From Plasticicumulans lactativorans (GTDB lineage Bacteria > Pseudomonadota > Gammaproteobacteria > Competibacterales > Competibacteraceae): a stretch of 60,254 bases of DNA. The stretch spans positions 3,416-63,669 of the forward strand of contig NZ_SLWY01000022.1 of the NCBI RefSeq assembly GCF_004341245.1, given 5' to 3'. The translations under genes and the position numbers were made by a program. The number at the start of each line of letters is the position of its first letter. The first letter of the stretch is position 1. The notes under the pieces are model-generated. The model was not told the origin of the DNA. It saw nothing but the letters and a program-made list of their open reading frames with translations, and searched no databases. Below, in pieces: positions 1 through 9,076 of this stretch.

Positions 1-1115
1 AATTAGCCGCGGATGAGGGCGGATGCTGCCGATTCGCGCGCCGGATTTGTCCGAGCTTCAATGAGGCCGCGGCAATTAGCCGCGGATGAGGGGCTCGTAT
101 CCTGCGAGTAATGCGTTCGACAATGAGCTTCAATGAGGCCGCGGCAATTAGCCGCGGATGAGGAGGCGCTGCGCGAGGCGCTCGACACGACCGCGTTCAG
201 GCTTCAATGAGGCCGCGGCAATTAGCCGCGGATGAGGGACATGACCACCACGCCCCTCCTCTGGTCAGTCGCAGGCTTCAATGAGGCCGCGGCAATTAGC
301 CGCGGATGAGGCGATGGCCCGCATGCAGGCCGTGCTCTGGGACCGCATGCTTCAATGAGGCCGCGGCAATTAGCCGCGGATGAGGTCCAGCCGCAGAACA
401 CCGAGAGCGTGATCCACAAAATGCTTCAATGAGGCCGCGGCAATTAGCCGCGGATGAGGGTCGTGGCGCCGCGGCGGCTGATCATCGTCCCGCCAGGCTT
501 CAATGAGGCCGCGGCAATTAGCCGCGGATGAGGCCAGCCGCAGAACACCGAGAGCGTGATCCACAAAATGCTTCAATGAGGCCGCGGCAATTAGCCGCGG
601 ATGAGGGCGACGCCGCAGACCTATACCGAAATCGGTGAGGTGCTTCAATGAGGCCGCGGCAATTAGCCGCGGATGAGGCCAAGCGACGGCGCGCCGAGTG
701 GGTCGCCTCGGAGCGCTTCAATGAGGCCGCGGCAATTAGCCGCGGATGAGGGAGCCTGTAAGGTCTGCACCGCCGAGCGATCCGCGGCTTCAATGAGGCC
801 GCGGCAATTAGCCGCGGATGAGGGAGCCTGTAAGGTCTGCACCGCCGAGCGATCCGCGGCTTCAATGAGGCCGCGGCAATTAGCCGCGGATGAGGCGCGC
901 CGAGGCCGCGCGGCTGATCGACGCCGCCCGGGCTTCAATGAGGCCGCGGCAATTAGCCGCGGATGAGGTCCACGACGGCTTCGGCGCCTGGCGCGCCGGC
1001 ACGGGCTTCAATGAGGCCGCGGCAATTAGCCGCGGATGAGGGCTTCAGCTTCAAGTACTGCGCCGGCGCCGAGTTGAAGCTTCAATGAGGCCGCGGCAAT
1101 TAGCCGCGGATGAGG
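1..1115 (-). CRISPR. Type I-G CRISPR array, left end outside window
   Basis: Fifteen identical 37-bp repeats start at 55, 127, 201, 275, 349, 423, 497, 570, 642, 715, 787, 859, 932, 1005 and 1079; the last 18 bp of one more occupy 1-18. On the plus strand each repeat reads GCTTCAATGAGG, then the inverted repeat CCGCGGC / AATTA / GCCGCGG, then ATGAGG. On the minus strand it ends in ATTGAAGC, the usual form of a crRNA 5' handle, so transcription is minus, away from cas2. The fifteen spacers are 35-37 nt. Spacers 752-786 and 824-858 are identical. Spacers 386-422 and 534-569 are the same sequence with one base less in the second. No repeat degeneration is visible, so the true trailer end must lie outside the window. 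Confidence 0.98.
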
Positions 1116-1317
1116 ATACCGCTCGAAATGTCGTTGTGCGGCGCCGACTTGCAGGGGCCTTTGCGAGCGCTGCGGGCAGGGGCGGACTCCTGCAGTGCGC
1201 GCCGCTCCGGGTTGGCATGCCGGACCGACGCAAGGTCCTGATTGTCAATGAGCTTGGCGCTTGCGAGCGCTGCCCGGGGTGGTGCCGGCAGTGGAGCGCT
1301 CGCGCGGCCGGCGGCGG
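1116..1317 (-). promoter_or_regulatory. CRISPR leader
   Basis: This 202-bp gap lies between cas2 and the first repeat, on the upstream side of the minus-strand array, where a leader is expected. A 13-bp sequence TTGCGAGCGCTGC occurs twice, at 1161-1173 and 1261-1273, exactly 100 bp apart, and a related inverted AGCGCTCGC lies near 1295. A site at 1231-1243 read on the minus strand differs at one position from the IHF consensus; this is weak evidence. No protein-coding gene is supported here. The leader role is inferred from position. Confidence 0.75.
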
Positions 1318-1626
1318 TCACAGGATGACGGGGCCGCGTTCCGGCGGTTCATAGGACTGACCGAGGCTGATCACCCGCGGTGCAATGGCGTCGGCCGGGC
1401 CCATGTCCATCAGGATCACGTGATCGTGGCCGTGCAGGATCAGGTTGTCCAGCAACTGCACCAGCTCCGCATGCCGCACCCGCGTCAGGCGGCACTGGAA
1501 GACGGATAGCTGCACCCAGTCGCCGAACCCCTTCATCAGCCGGAACACGCGCCGCCAGCGGCGGCTGTCGCGAATGTCGTAGACCACCACGTACAGATGC
1601 TCGTGCGCGCCTGGCATGGGCCTCAC
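1318..1626 (-). CDS. cas2: CRISPR-associated endonuclease Cas2
   Basis: The product is about 100 residues and carries the Cas2 ferredoxin-like start HLYVVVYDI followed by RRWRRVF. Cas2 dimers bridge Cas1 dimers in the spacer-integration complex. The frame opens at a GTG (1626) that overlaps the cas4-cas1 stop as GTGA; an ATG at 1617 preceded by GAGG is an equally good start and would give 99 residues. It is the last gene of the cas operon and is translationally coupled to cas4-cas1. The leader and array follow directly. Confidence 0.95.
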   Translation of the reverse strand: MRPMPGAHEHLYVVVYDIRDSRRWRRVFRLMKGFGDWVQLSVFQCRLTRVRHAELVQLLDNLILHGHDHVILMDMGPADAIAPRVISLGQSYEPPERGPVIL

Positions 1627-3320
1627 CGCGTCGTGAAGTTGGGGTAGTCCGGCAATTCGCCGAGCAGGTGGCGGCCGAGCAGCCGCGCCTGGACTTCCAG
1701 CAGCCGCCGGTAGGCGATGCGATAGCCGAACAGCGGATGCGTCACCTCGTGCGACAGGCGCCGCTCGAACGCCGCGATCAGCGCCTTGCGCGCTTCGGGC
1801 TGCAGCGCCACGCCGCCGCCGGCGCGGACGAAATCGCGCGGGCGGATCTCGCCGTTGTTCACCACCTGCAGCACCACCGAATCGGCGATCAGCGGCCGGA
1901 ACGGCTCCATCACGTCGAGCGCCAGCGCCGGCCGGCCGTAGCGCGGCTGGTGATAGAAGCCGCGGTAGGCGTCGAAGCCGACCGCCGACAGCGTCACCGT
2001 CAGCGCCCGCGTCAGCAGCGCGTAGGCGAACGACAGCAGCGCGTTCACCGGGTCGGCGGGCGGGCGCCGGTTACGGGTGCGGAAGTCGAACGCGAAGCCG
2101 TTCGCGTCCGCCGTGCCGGCGCGCAGCAACTGCCCGAAGGCGCCGAAGTAGCGCGCCGCCGCCGCACCCTCGATGCCGAGCAGGCTGTCGATCGCCACGG
2201 CGTTGCGTGCCGCCTCGATGTCGCGCTTCAACGCCTCCAGCAGCGGCGGCGGTGCGCTGCCGTCCTTCCAGTTACGCCGCAGCAGGGTGCGGCCGTTGGC
2301 GATCTTCGCCGCGACCAGCGCGCGCGCCAGCGCCAGGCAGTGGCGCGGGTCGAAGCTCGCGCGGTACTGGGCCGTGCGCAGCTCGACGTTGCGGTGCCCG
2401 GTGCCGACGGTGTGGCCGAGGAACCAGCCGCCGTGGCTGTGCCAGCTCACCGGGATGCCGCGCGCCATCAGCTCGTGCAGCGCCGGCGTGCTCAGGCTCG
2501 CGTTGCCGAGCAGCACCACCTGCGAGACGTCGATCAGCCGCACGCTGCGCGCCGCCTCGCGCTCGATCGCCACCGTCAGCGTCTCGCCGTCGCGGCCGAT
2601 GCGTGCGAACGGCGCCTGCACCACCAGCGGCAGCGCGGTGTCGGCCGCCACCGCGAGCGGGCGCGGCGGCAGCGCCCCGTCGCGCAGCTGCCGGGTTTCG
2701 TCCGGCAGGCAGATGCCGACCAGCGCGCAGCGCGGGCATTTCGGGCTGTCCTCCAGCGGCGGCGGCAGGGTGCCGGCGGCGGCCAGCGCGCGCAGGCCGG
2801 CGACCGCGTCGCGCGCCTGTTCGAGCAGCGCGTCGTCCAGCGGCACCGTCACGCGCTCGCGGCTGGCGGCGTAGTAGAGGACGCCCTCGCGGCAGTCGAA
2901 GCCGCGTTCACGCAGCAGCAGGCCCTGCAGCGCGAGTTGCACGCGTTCCGGGGCATGGGGGCCGCGGGCGCTGTGCGGGCGCCGACCGCGCTTGTAGTCG
3001 ACCGGCGTCGCGCACGTGCCTTCGGCCTCGATGAGGTCGAGCTTGGCGATCACGCCGAGCGCCGCCGAGGTCAGCGTCACCGAGCGGGCATGGATGCGCT
3101 CGCCATCGGCGAGCGGCGTTTCCGGCAGCACGCCGCCGGGCCGGTCGACGTTGCGGTGGACGTGGCGGCCGTCGACGGTTTCGGCCGAATCGCTCCACTC
3201 CTGCTGCACCCACATCAGGTAGGCGAGCCGCGGGCAATAGACGTACTCGTTGACCATGCGCGCCGGCAGCGGCGGCACGGCGGCGAACGCGGGGTCGGGG
3301 GTGCAGTCCTCGGTGTCCAT
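1623..3320 (-). CDS. cas4-cas1: Cas4-Cas1 fusion adaptation protein
   Basis: The 565-residue protein fuses a Cas4 exonuclease (about residues 15-210) to a Cas1 integrase (about 225-565). Cas4 features are the first cysteine in YCPRLAY, the RecB-type [10 protein letters not shown] motif, and the C-terminal iron-sulfur cysteines in [10 protein letters not shown]. Cas1 features are the glutamate in [13 protein letters not shown] (about 383), the histidine in [11 protein letters not shown] (about 455) and the aspartate after FRPLIAD (about 476). Such fusions are typical of type I-G systems, where Cas4 selects prespacers with a TTN PAM (known for the Geobacter system). The ATG at 3320 follows GGAGG at good spacing. 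It overlaps cas2 by four bases. Confidence 0.97.
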   Translation of the reverse strand: MDTEDCTPDPAFAAVPPLPARMVNEYVYCPRLAYLMWVQQEWSDSAETVDGRHVHRNVDRPGGVLPETPLADGERIHARSVTLTSAALGVIAKLDLIEAEGTCATPVDYKRGRRPHSARGPHAPERVQLALQGLLLRERGFDCREGVLYYAASRERVTVPLDDALLEQARDAVAGLRALAAAGTLPPPLEDSPKCPRCALVGICLPDETRQLRDGALPPRPLAVAADTALPLVVQAPFARIGRDGETLTVAIEREAARSVRLIDVSQVVLLGNASLSTPALHELMARGIPVSWHSHGGWFLGHTVGTGHRNVELRTAQYRASFDPRHCLALARALVAAKIANGRTLLRRNWKDGSAPPPLLEALKRDIEAARNAVAIDSLLGIEGAAAARYFGAFGQLLRAGTADANGFAFDFRTRNRRPPADPVNALLSFAYALLTRALTVTLSAVGFDAYRGFYHQPRYGRPALALDVMEPFRPLIADSVVLQVVNNGEIRPRDFVRAGGGVALQPEARKALIAAFERRLSHEVTHPLFGYRIAYRRLLEVQARLLGRHLLGELPDYPNFTTR

Positions 3321-3398
3321 CGCGGGTCCTCCGAACGTGGGTGCAGGGGATCGCCGCTCATGCCACCGGCCCTCCCCCGTCGGCCATGCTTACAGTTG

Positions 3399-3415
3399 CT
3401 CTCCCCGTGGGAGAG
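3399..3415. repeat. REP-like palindrome between cas genes
   Basis: A 7-bp perfect inverted repeat CTCTCCC / CGT / GGGAGAG sits in the 146-bp gap between the cas4-cas1 start and the Cas8-like stop. It is followed by GAGTTGGGGTGCGGG, giving the look of the widespread proteobacterial REP-type palindrome. A second copy in the opposite orientation lies at 4546-4566. The rest of the gap holds only the ribosome binding site of cas4-cas1. Confidence 0.6.
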
Positions 3416-3466
3416 GAGTTGGGGTGCGGGCTCCTGCCCCACGCACCCCCGACCGACGGCTGCCGC

Positions 3467-4477
3467 TCAGAACACCAGCGCCGCCGCCGGCAGGGGGCGC
3501 CGTTCGCCCTCACCGGGCGGGACCAGGCGGGCCGGGCGGAACACCGCGTAGCCCTGACCGAACTCGTGGCGCAGCGACTCGAACACGGCGCTGACGCCAC
3601 GCGCCTGCAAGCGCGCGATCGCCGCCCCGTCGCCGACCAGCTCCGGCGTCGCAAGCAGCGCCGCGACGCCGTCGACGCCGAGCGGCGCCGTCCACAGTGG
3701 CCAGCGGAAGCGCCGCGCCGCGCCGCGCAGCTCGGGCACGAAGGCCGTCGTCTGCAGGCGCCGGCCGCGCGGCAGTGACGGCAGCAGCGGCAGCGCCCAG
3801 TGCGCCAGCCACACCGCGAAGCGCACGCTCTTGTTGGCGTTGTCCACGGTCGGGGCGAGCGGGCGCAGCGCGTGCAGGCGCTCGGCGTCGGGGTCCCAGC
3901 CGAGAGCGTGCTCGGCGTCGGGGTAGGTCCACGGCCCGAACAGCGCCTCGCGCGCCGCGTCGAGCAGCGCCGCGGGCGTCTGTCGGCCTTTCCTGCGCCC
4001 GTCCGCCAACAGCGAGGCCGCCAGCTCCCTGAGCAGCGCCACGAACTGCTGCTGGCCCGAGGTCATGTGCAGGCGCGTCGGTGTCAACCGGCCCTGGGTG
4101 TCGGCGATCGCATCGCAGCCGCAAGCGGCGTCGAAGTCCGCGGCGAGGCGGTCGTCGACACCGGCGGCCGACACGTCGGCGCGGCAGCGTGCGCGGAAAT
4201 CGGCGACCGGCATGCGCAGCGTCGGGGCGCCGGCAAGGTGCGGCCAGCCGGCGCCGGTGGCGTGGGCGTCGAGCAGCAGCCGGCACAGATCGTCGGCGGC
4301 GAGCGGTGCCGGCGGCGTCAGCACGGCGATCCAGTCGTCTTCGAGTTCCCAGTGCAGGCGTGCGCCGCGCAGCGCGGGAATCCCGGCGCTCCAGCGCAGC
4401 AGGCCGAAGGCGGCGAGCGCGGCGATCGGGCGGCTGCCGATCAGGCCGGTCAGGGGCAGTTCGGGGGTCGCGGACAT
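3467..4477 (-). CDS. Cas8-like subunit of type I-G Cascade
   Basis: This 336-residue protein lies between cas3 and cas4-cas1, where type I-G loci encode their variable large-subunit gene (Csx17/Csb3/Cas8u group). The start LPLTGLIGSRPIAALAAFGL resembles the opening of that group, which commonly has a Gly-rich turn followed by LAALGLLR. A late ARRFRWPLWTAPLGV segment is also typical of a structured Cascade subunit. I infer that it recognises the PAM or completes Cascade; I cannot say which named family it belongs to. The ATG at 4477 is preceded by GGAG at seven bases. A 58-bp gap separates it from cas3. Confidence 0.7.
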   Translation of the reverse strand: MSATPELPLTGLIGSRPIAALAAFGLLRWSAGIPALRGARLHWELEDDWIAVLTPPAPLAADDLCRLLLDAHATGAGWPHLAGAPTLRMPVADFRARCRADVSAAGVDDRLAADFDAACGCDAIADTQGRLTPTRLHMTSGQQQFVALLRELAASLLADGRRKGRQTPAALLDAAREALFGPWTYPDAEHALGWDPDAERLHALRPLAPTVDNANKSVRFAVWLAHWALPLLPSLPRGRRLQTTAFVPELRGAARRFRWPLWTAPLGVDGVAALLATPELVGDGAAIARLQARGVSAVFESLRHEFGQGYAVFRPARLVPPGEGERRPLPAAALVF

Positions 4478-4535
4478 GGCAGGACTCCAGGTCGGGGGCT
4501 GACGGTCGGGGGTGACAGGCGACGGAAAGACACCC

Positions 4536-7500
4536 TCACCCCTGCCCCTCTCCCAGTGGGAGAGGGATTGCGGCGGCGGCCCCTGCCTGTTCGGCGGCGG
4601 AACGGTGGTGGTCGGCGAGCCGCAGCAGCGCTTCGAGGTAGGCGAGCCCCCACCAGCCGTAGCGGCGCTGCAGGCGTGCGAACAGCTCCGGCCAGCCGGC
4701 CTCCAGGCGCTCCAGCCGGTGCGCGCCGCGCAGGTGCAGGTGCTGGCCGAGCGCCTCGAAGCGCGCGTCGAGCCGCTCGGCGCCGGCGTCGTCGACCACC
4801 GGCAGGAACGGCCGGCCGCGGCCGTGGTGGGTGCCGACGAGGTACTCGACCAGCTCGGCGTCGTGCGCCCCGGCCAGCAGCGCGGGGTGCGCGCGCAGCA
4901 ACTGCACCGAGGTGCACTCGTGGCGCGCCCCGCGCGGGTAGCCGGCGCGATCGCGGGCGGCGGCGGCGGCGCGGCGGTCGCTCGCGTCCATGCCCTGCGC
5001 CAGCCCCGACTTGGCGAGCAGCGGCGCCCGCCGCGCCGCGCGCGCATCGCCGCCGTACAGCCAGGCCTGGAAGCGCGGGTCGGCCTTGCCGAGGTCGTGC
5101 AGGTCGCCGGCGCGGCCGAGGTCGTCGACCAGCGCCGGTGCCAGCCCGAGCGCGGCGGCGAAGGCGCGGGCCTGGGCGCCGACGCCGCGGCAGTGGTCAT
5201 CGAGCCCGACCGGCACGGTCAGCGAGGCGTCGTCGCCGTCGTCGGCGGCGACCACGGCGGGGCGGCGCTCGACCAGCATGCGGCCGTGGCCGTAGACGAG
5301 CAGCCGCGCGCCGTTCGCCTCCAGCGCGTCGAGCCGCGCACGGACCGCGTCCGGCAGGCCATCGAGCGCGCCGAGTCCCTGCAGCAGCGCGTGCGCCGAC
5401 GGCGGTGCGTCGGCGTCGTCGAAGACTTCGGCGAGCACCCGGAGGGCGGCCGCGACGGCGTCGGCGGCCCCGGAGTGCGCGACCGCCCACTGCGCCACGC
5501 AGGCCGTACCGAGCCGCAGCACGGTGCGCTGGCGCGCCTGCGCGTACGCGGCCTCGGCGAGGTCCGGCACCGGCGCCCGCGTCGCCGGGTTCCACGCCCA
5601 GCCGGCCTCCCGGTCGAGCCCGCCCCACGTCGTCGGCACCACCAGCGTGTCGCCCGGGCGCAGTTCGCGCGGCGCCACCGCCCGGCTGTCGGTACCGGCC
5701 CAGCGCAGCACCCGGCGGCCGCCGCGGTCGTCGCCGCGTCGCCCGGCGGGCTCGCGCGCGCCTTCGACATCGCCGTCGTCCCCGGCCCCGTCGCCGCGCC
5801 CAGCGAGCCAGTCGCGCACCGTCCATAGCGGCAGCGACAGCGCCTCCAGCGACGCCGGCGGCAGCGCACCGACCGCGGCGAGCGCGGCTTCGAGTGCACC
5901 GTCGTCGTCCTCGCCATCCGCCCCCAGCTCGGGCAGGTCGGCGCGCCAGACGAGCTGCACCTCGGCCGGTGCCGTGTCCGGCCCGTGCAGCCACAGCGCC
6001 GGCTCCGGCGACAGCGCCGGCGCCGGGCTGGTCTGCGCCAACCGGTCGACGTGCGCCGGCAGCAGCACCGGCGCCTGCGGCCGCGGGCTCAGGCAGCCGG
6101 GCGGGGCGCCACCGGCCGGCAGCCGCGCGGCCAGCGCGTCGCTGCCGAAGTCGACCGTCGGCTCGGGCTTCGGTTGCCCGCGACGCTTCGCCGGCGCCTC
6201 GGCGATGCTTGCAAGCCATTTCCACGTCGCCGCGATCGCCCCGCCGTAAACCGGATCGTCGTCCTTCGCATCGCGCACGTGGACGATCGCCGCCGGCGCC
6301 GCCGCGTCCCGCGCACCGAGCCGGTTCAGGCGGCCGAAGCGCTGGCGCAGCGCATCGAGCGGCGCCGACTGCGTGACCAGGGCGTCGAAGTCGAGATCGG
6401 CACCGACCTCCACGGTCTGCGTCGCCACCACGTACAGCGGTCGGGGGTTGTCGCCGTCCGCGCGGCCGGCGCGCAGGCGCGGCAGGTGCTGTGCGACCAG
6501 CACGTCGCGGTCGAGCGGGCGCATGCGGCCGATCAGCAGCAGCGCGTCGGCCTCGGCGTCCTGGCGCAGTTCGGCGTGCACGGCGCGGGCGGTGGCGATG
6601 CGGTTGACGACCACGCCGACCACCGGCGCGCACCGCTCGGCCGGCGTGAACAGGTCGGTCACCACCGGCGCCGGCTCGCAGTCACGGCGCAGCGCACGGG
6701 CGCAGTCGGCGAGCCGGGCGACGAGCTGCGCGGCGTCGGCATCGAGCAGGCGTGCGGGCTTGGCCGCCCGCAGCCGCCGGGCGAGCTCCTCGCACGCCCG
6801 GTCCTCCACGCCGAGGCGCAGCGCGCCGTCGATCGGCGCCTGCGTGGCGCTCAGCGGCACCGCCTGCAGCGGACGCAGCGGCGGCGTCTCGCGCCAGCGC
6901 GCACCGCCGTAGTCGGCGACCGCCCGCAGCGTGTCGAGGAAGGGCGCGGACAGGTGCGCCTCGTCGAGCAGGATCAGCGTGTCCTCGCCGAGCAGGCCGG
7001 CGTGCAGCGGGTGCGCGTACTCGCTCAGGCCGTAGCCGCGGAACAGGAGCCGCGAGCCGATCTGGTCGACGGTGGCGAGGATCAGCAGCGGCTGCACCGG
7101 CGACTCGGCCCAGGCGTTCTCGCGCGGGATGCCGCCGCGCAGGCAGGCCACGCCGAGCGGTGCACCGCCGTCGCCGGCCGTGCCACCGGCGAGTGCGCGC
7201 AGGCGCTCGGCGACCGCGCGCAGCACCGGCGCGGCGGTGGCGTCGCGTTCGGCGGCGGCGAGCTTGTCGGCGATCCTCAGCGCCCGCTCGCGGGCACCGT
7301 CGACCACCAGTCGCCGGTCCACCACCAGCGCGATGCGCAGCCGCGCCCGGCGTTCGGCCGGCGCCCGGGCGGCATCGAGCGCGAGGTGGAACAGCGCGGC
7401 GTCGAGCACCGCGGTCTTGCCCGCCGCGGTCGGCAGATCGAGCGCCGCCGGCCACCCGCCGCCGGCGGCGAGGCGGCGCACCAGCGTGACCTGCCACGGG

Positions 7501-7580
7501 AACGGCGCGCAGCCGTGGACGGCCGCGAAGTAGGCGGGAAAGTCCTCCGCCGCCAGCGCCGGGAGATCGGGCGATGTCAT
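4536..7580 (-). CDS. cas3: CRISPR-associated helicase-nuclease Cas3 (helicase-HD)
   Basis: The 1014-residue protein has the domain order of type I-G Cas3: helicase first, HD nuclease last. Walker A is PTAAGKTAVLDAA (about residue 50), Walker B is LLDEAHLS (about 203), a motif VI-like RQRFGRLNRLG follows, and the HD motif is DLHDLGKADPRFQ (about 828). Cascade recruits Cas3 to unwind and degrade target DNA. The ATG at 7580 overlaps the csb2 stop as ATGA. The last ten or so codons run into a REP-like palindrome at 4546-4566, so the extreme C-terminus (IPLPLGEGQG) is probably recent and non-conserved. Confidence 0.96.
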   Translation of the reverse strand: MTSPDLPALAAEDFPAYFAAVHGCAPFPWQVTLVRRLAAGGGWPAALDLPTAAGKTAVLDAALFHLALDAARAPAERRARLRIALVVDRRLVVDGARERALRIADKLAAAERDATAAPVLRAVAERLRALAGGTAGDGGAPLGVACLRGGIPRENAWAESPVQPLLILATVDQIGSRLLFRGYGLSEYAHPLHAGLLGEDTLILLDEAHLSAPFLDTLRAVADYGGARWRETPPLRPLQAVPLSATQAPIDGALRLGVEDRACEELARRLRAAKPARLLDADAAQLVARLADCARALRRDCEPAPVVTDLFTPAERCAPVVGVVVNRIATARAVHAELRQDAEADALLLIGRMRPLDRDVLVAQHLPRLRAGRADGDNPRPLYVVATQTVEVGADLDFDALVTQSAPLDALRQRFGRLNRLGARDAAAPAAIVHVRDAKDDDPVYGGAIAATWKWLASIAEAPAKRRGQPKPEPTVDFGSDALAARLPAGGAPPGCLSPRPQAPVLLPAHVDRLAQTSPAPALSPEPALWLHGPDTAPAEVQLVWRADLPELGADGEDDDGALEAALAAVGALPPASLEALSLPLWTVRDWLAGRGDGAGDDGDVEGAREPAGRRGDDRGGRRVLRWAGTDSRAVAPRELRPGDTLVVPTTWGGLDREAGWAWNPATRAPVPDLAEAAYAQARQRTVLRLGTACVAQWAVAHSGAADAVAAALRVLAEVFDDADAPPSAHALLQGLGALDGLPDAVRARLDALEANGARLLVYGHGRMLVERRPAVVAADDGDDASLTVPVGLDDHCRGVGAQARAFAAALGLAPALVDDLGRAGDLHDLGKADPRFQAWLYGGDARAARRAPLLAKSGLAQGMDASDRRAAAAARDRAGYPRGARHECTSVQLLRAHPALLAGAHDAELVEYLVGTHHGRGRPFLPVVDDAGAERLDARFEALGQHLHLRGAHRLERLEAGWPELFARLQRRYGWWGLAYLEALLRLADHHRSAAEQAGAAAAIPLPLGEGQG
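4546..4566. repeat. REP-like palindrome overlapping cas3 3' end
   Basis: CCCTCTCCC and GGGAGAGGG form a perfect 9-bp stem around AGT. With the flanking CACCCTCACCCCTG on the plus strand this is the common intergenic CCCTCTCCC...GGGGTGAGGG element of Proteobacteria. It lies inside the last codons of cas3 and supplies part of its C-terminus. Confidence 0.65.
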
Positions 7581-9070
7581 GTGCGCCCCCTGTCGTCGAA
7601 CGGCCGCATCAGCCCCAGGCCGAAGTGGCGCCCGGCACCGAGCACCAGCGGCCCGGCGACCGGCGCGGCGAAGGTCACCACCACGTGCGCGACGAACTGC
7701 CCGTGCCAGCGCGCCCCCGCCGACCCCTGTCGGAACGCCGCCGCCGGCGCCGCACCACGCAGCCGGCTCAGCGGTCCGTGGGCGACCGCCACCGGCGCCG
7801 GCAGGCCGAGGTCGGCGCAGTGGCGCGCGAGCAGCGCCAGTGCGTCGCGCTTCGGGTTGCCCGGCCGCGGGTGGTGGCCGAACACCACCGGCGTCGCCGA
7901 GGCCCACACCCGCGCCGGCCGGCTCCAGGTCTGCGGCTGCAGCGTGCGCGCGGCCTGCGCCGCGGTGGCGGCGCTCAGGCGCTCCAGGGCCCAGACGCCG
8001 AAGCGGCCGAGCGTCAGCGGCGCCCCGGCGAGCGCGGCGAGGACGTCATCGACGGCCTCATGCCCGGCCGCCTCGAGCAGTGCCGGCACCAGCACGGCGA
8101 CGCCGAGCGGCGCGCCGTCGGCATGCTCGTCGCCGACTCGCGGCAGCGGCACCACTGCGAGATGCGCCTGGCGCGTGGCGCTGCCGTCGGCTTCATGCCC
8201 GCTGATCACCGTCGGCACCGGCTGCGGGGCGAGGCGCAGCAGGTTGTTGCGCACCGCCTGCGCCAGCACCGGCACGCCGGGCGCCGGCAGCGGCGGCCCC
8301 TCGGCACGGCGGTAGATCGCGCCGATGCGGTAGAGCCCCTGCGGCGGCTCGGCCTCGACTTCGCGCACGGGCGCATACGCCTGCATCCGCCCCGGCGGCG
8401 GCTCGATGCGCCGGCCGCAGCGCACCCCGGCGGCGAAGCAGGCTTCGAGGCGCGCGAGCCGCCCGGGGCCGGGCACGCGCAGCGCCAGCTCGCCGCTCGC
8501 GGCCGGCTGCAGCGTCGGCGCGGGAATGGCGTCGGCGGCGAGCAGCCGCGCCCGCACCGGGCTCGCCGAGTGGCCGAGGTAGCCGAGTTCGCGGGCGAGG
8601 CGGTCGAGCGCAGGCGCGTGCTCGGTGCAGGCCGCGGCATCCGCGGTCCAGATGAAGGCGACACGCGGCTCATCCGGAGCGAACGCCGGGAAACTGCGTT
8701 CAGCACGCTTGCGCGGCAGCCGCAGCCCCTCGGCGACGAAGGCGCGCGGCGTGTTGCGCACATCGGCGACCTCGGCAGCGCTCGGGTTCACCGGCACCCA
8801 GGTGCTCAGCGCGCTGCGCGCCCCCGCGCGGCCGGCCTCGGCGGCACGCGCCGGCGCCACGCTCAGCGCCGGCGGCGGCAGGGTCTCCAGCCAGGCCAGC
8901 GCGGCGCGGCCGGCGGCGTGCTCGGCCGGGTCGAGTTCGGCCTCGTGCAGCGTCGCCAGCAGCGCCGAGAACAGCCGCGCCGGGTGTGGCGGCCATTCCG
9001 GCGCGGCGCGGTCGCTGCGTGCCGTCGCCAGCACGCGGCCCAGCAGGTAGTCGATTTCGAGCGCAAGCAT
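7577..9070 (-). CDS. csb2: Csb2, Cas5-Cas6 fusion of type I-G
   Basis: The 497-residue protein starts ALEIDYLLGRVLATARSD and continues EWPPHPARLFSAL, the hallmark opening of the GSU0054/Csb2 family. The C-terminus has a Gly-rich RHFGLGLMRPFDD segment like the G-loop of Cas6 RNases. In this subtype Csb2 combines the Cas5 role (holding the crRNA 5' handle) and the Cas6 role (cutting the repeat hairpin). The start ATG at 9070 follows GGAG, and the gene overlaps cas3 by four bases. It begins six bases after csb1 ends, so all three are one operon. Confidence 0.95.
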   Translation of the reverse strand: MLALEIDYLLGRVLATARSDRAAPEWPPHPARLFSALLATLHEAELDPAEHAAGRAALAWLETLPPPALSVAPARAAEAGRAGARSALSTWVPVNPSAAEVADVRNTPRAFVAEGLRLPRKRAERSFPAFAPDEPRVAFIWTADAAACTEHAPALDRLARELGYLGHSASPVRARLLAADAIPAPTLQPAASGELALRVPGPGRLARLEACFAAGVRCGRRIEPPPGRMQAYAPVREVEAEPPQGLYRIGAIYRRAEGPPLPAPGVPVLAQAVRNNLLRLAPQPVPTVISGHEADGSATRQAHLAVVPLPRVGDEHADGAPLGVAVLVPALLEAAGHEAVDDVLAALAGAPLTLGRFGVWALERLSAATAAQAARTLQPQTWSRPARVWASATPVVFGHHPRPGNPKRDALALLARHCADLGLPAPVAVAHGPLSRLRGAAPAAAFRQGSAGARWHGQFVAHVVVTFAAPVAGPLVLGAGRHFGLGLMRPFDDRGRT

Positions 9071-9076
9071 CGCCGC

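Noticed and set aside
1-1115. Open reading frames across the CRISPR array on both strands
   Set aside because: They arise from translating the repeat (SSAANCRGLIEA and similar) and are not genes.
1231-1243. IHF-like site in the leader
   Set aside because: One mismatch to a degenerate consensus is too weak to list as a site on its own.
1244-1255. CAATGAG in the leader as a relic repeat
   Set aside because: Only seven bases match the repeat and the hairpin is missing.
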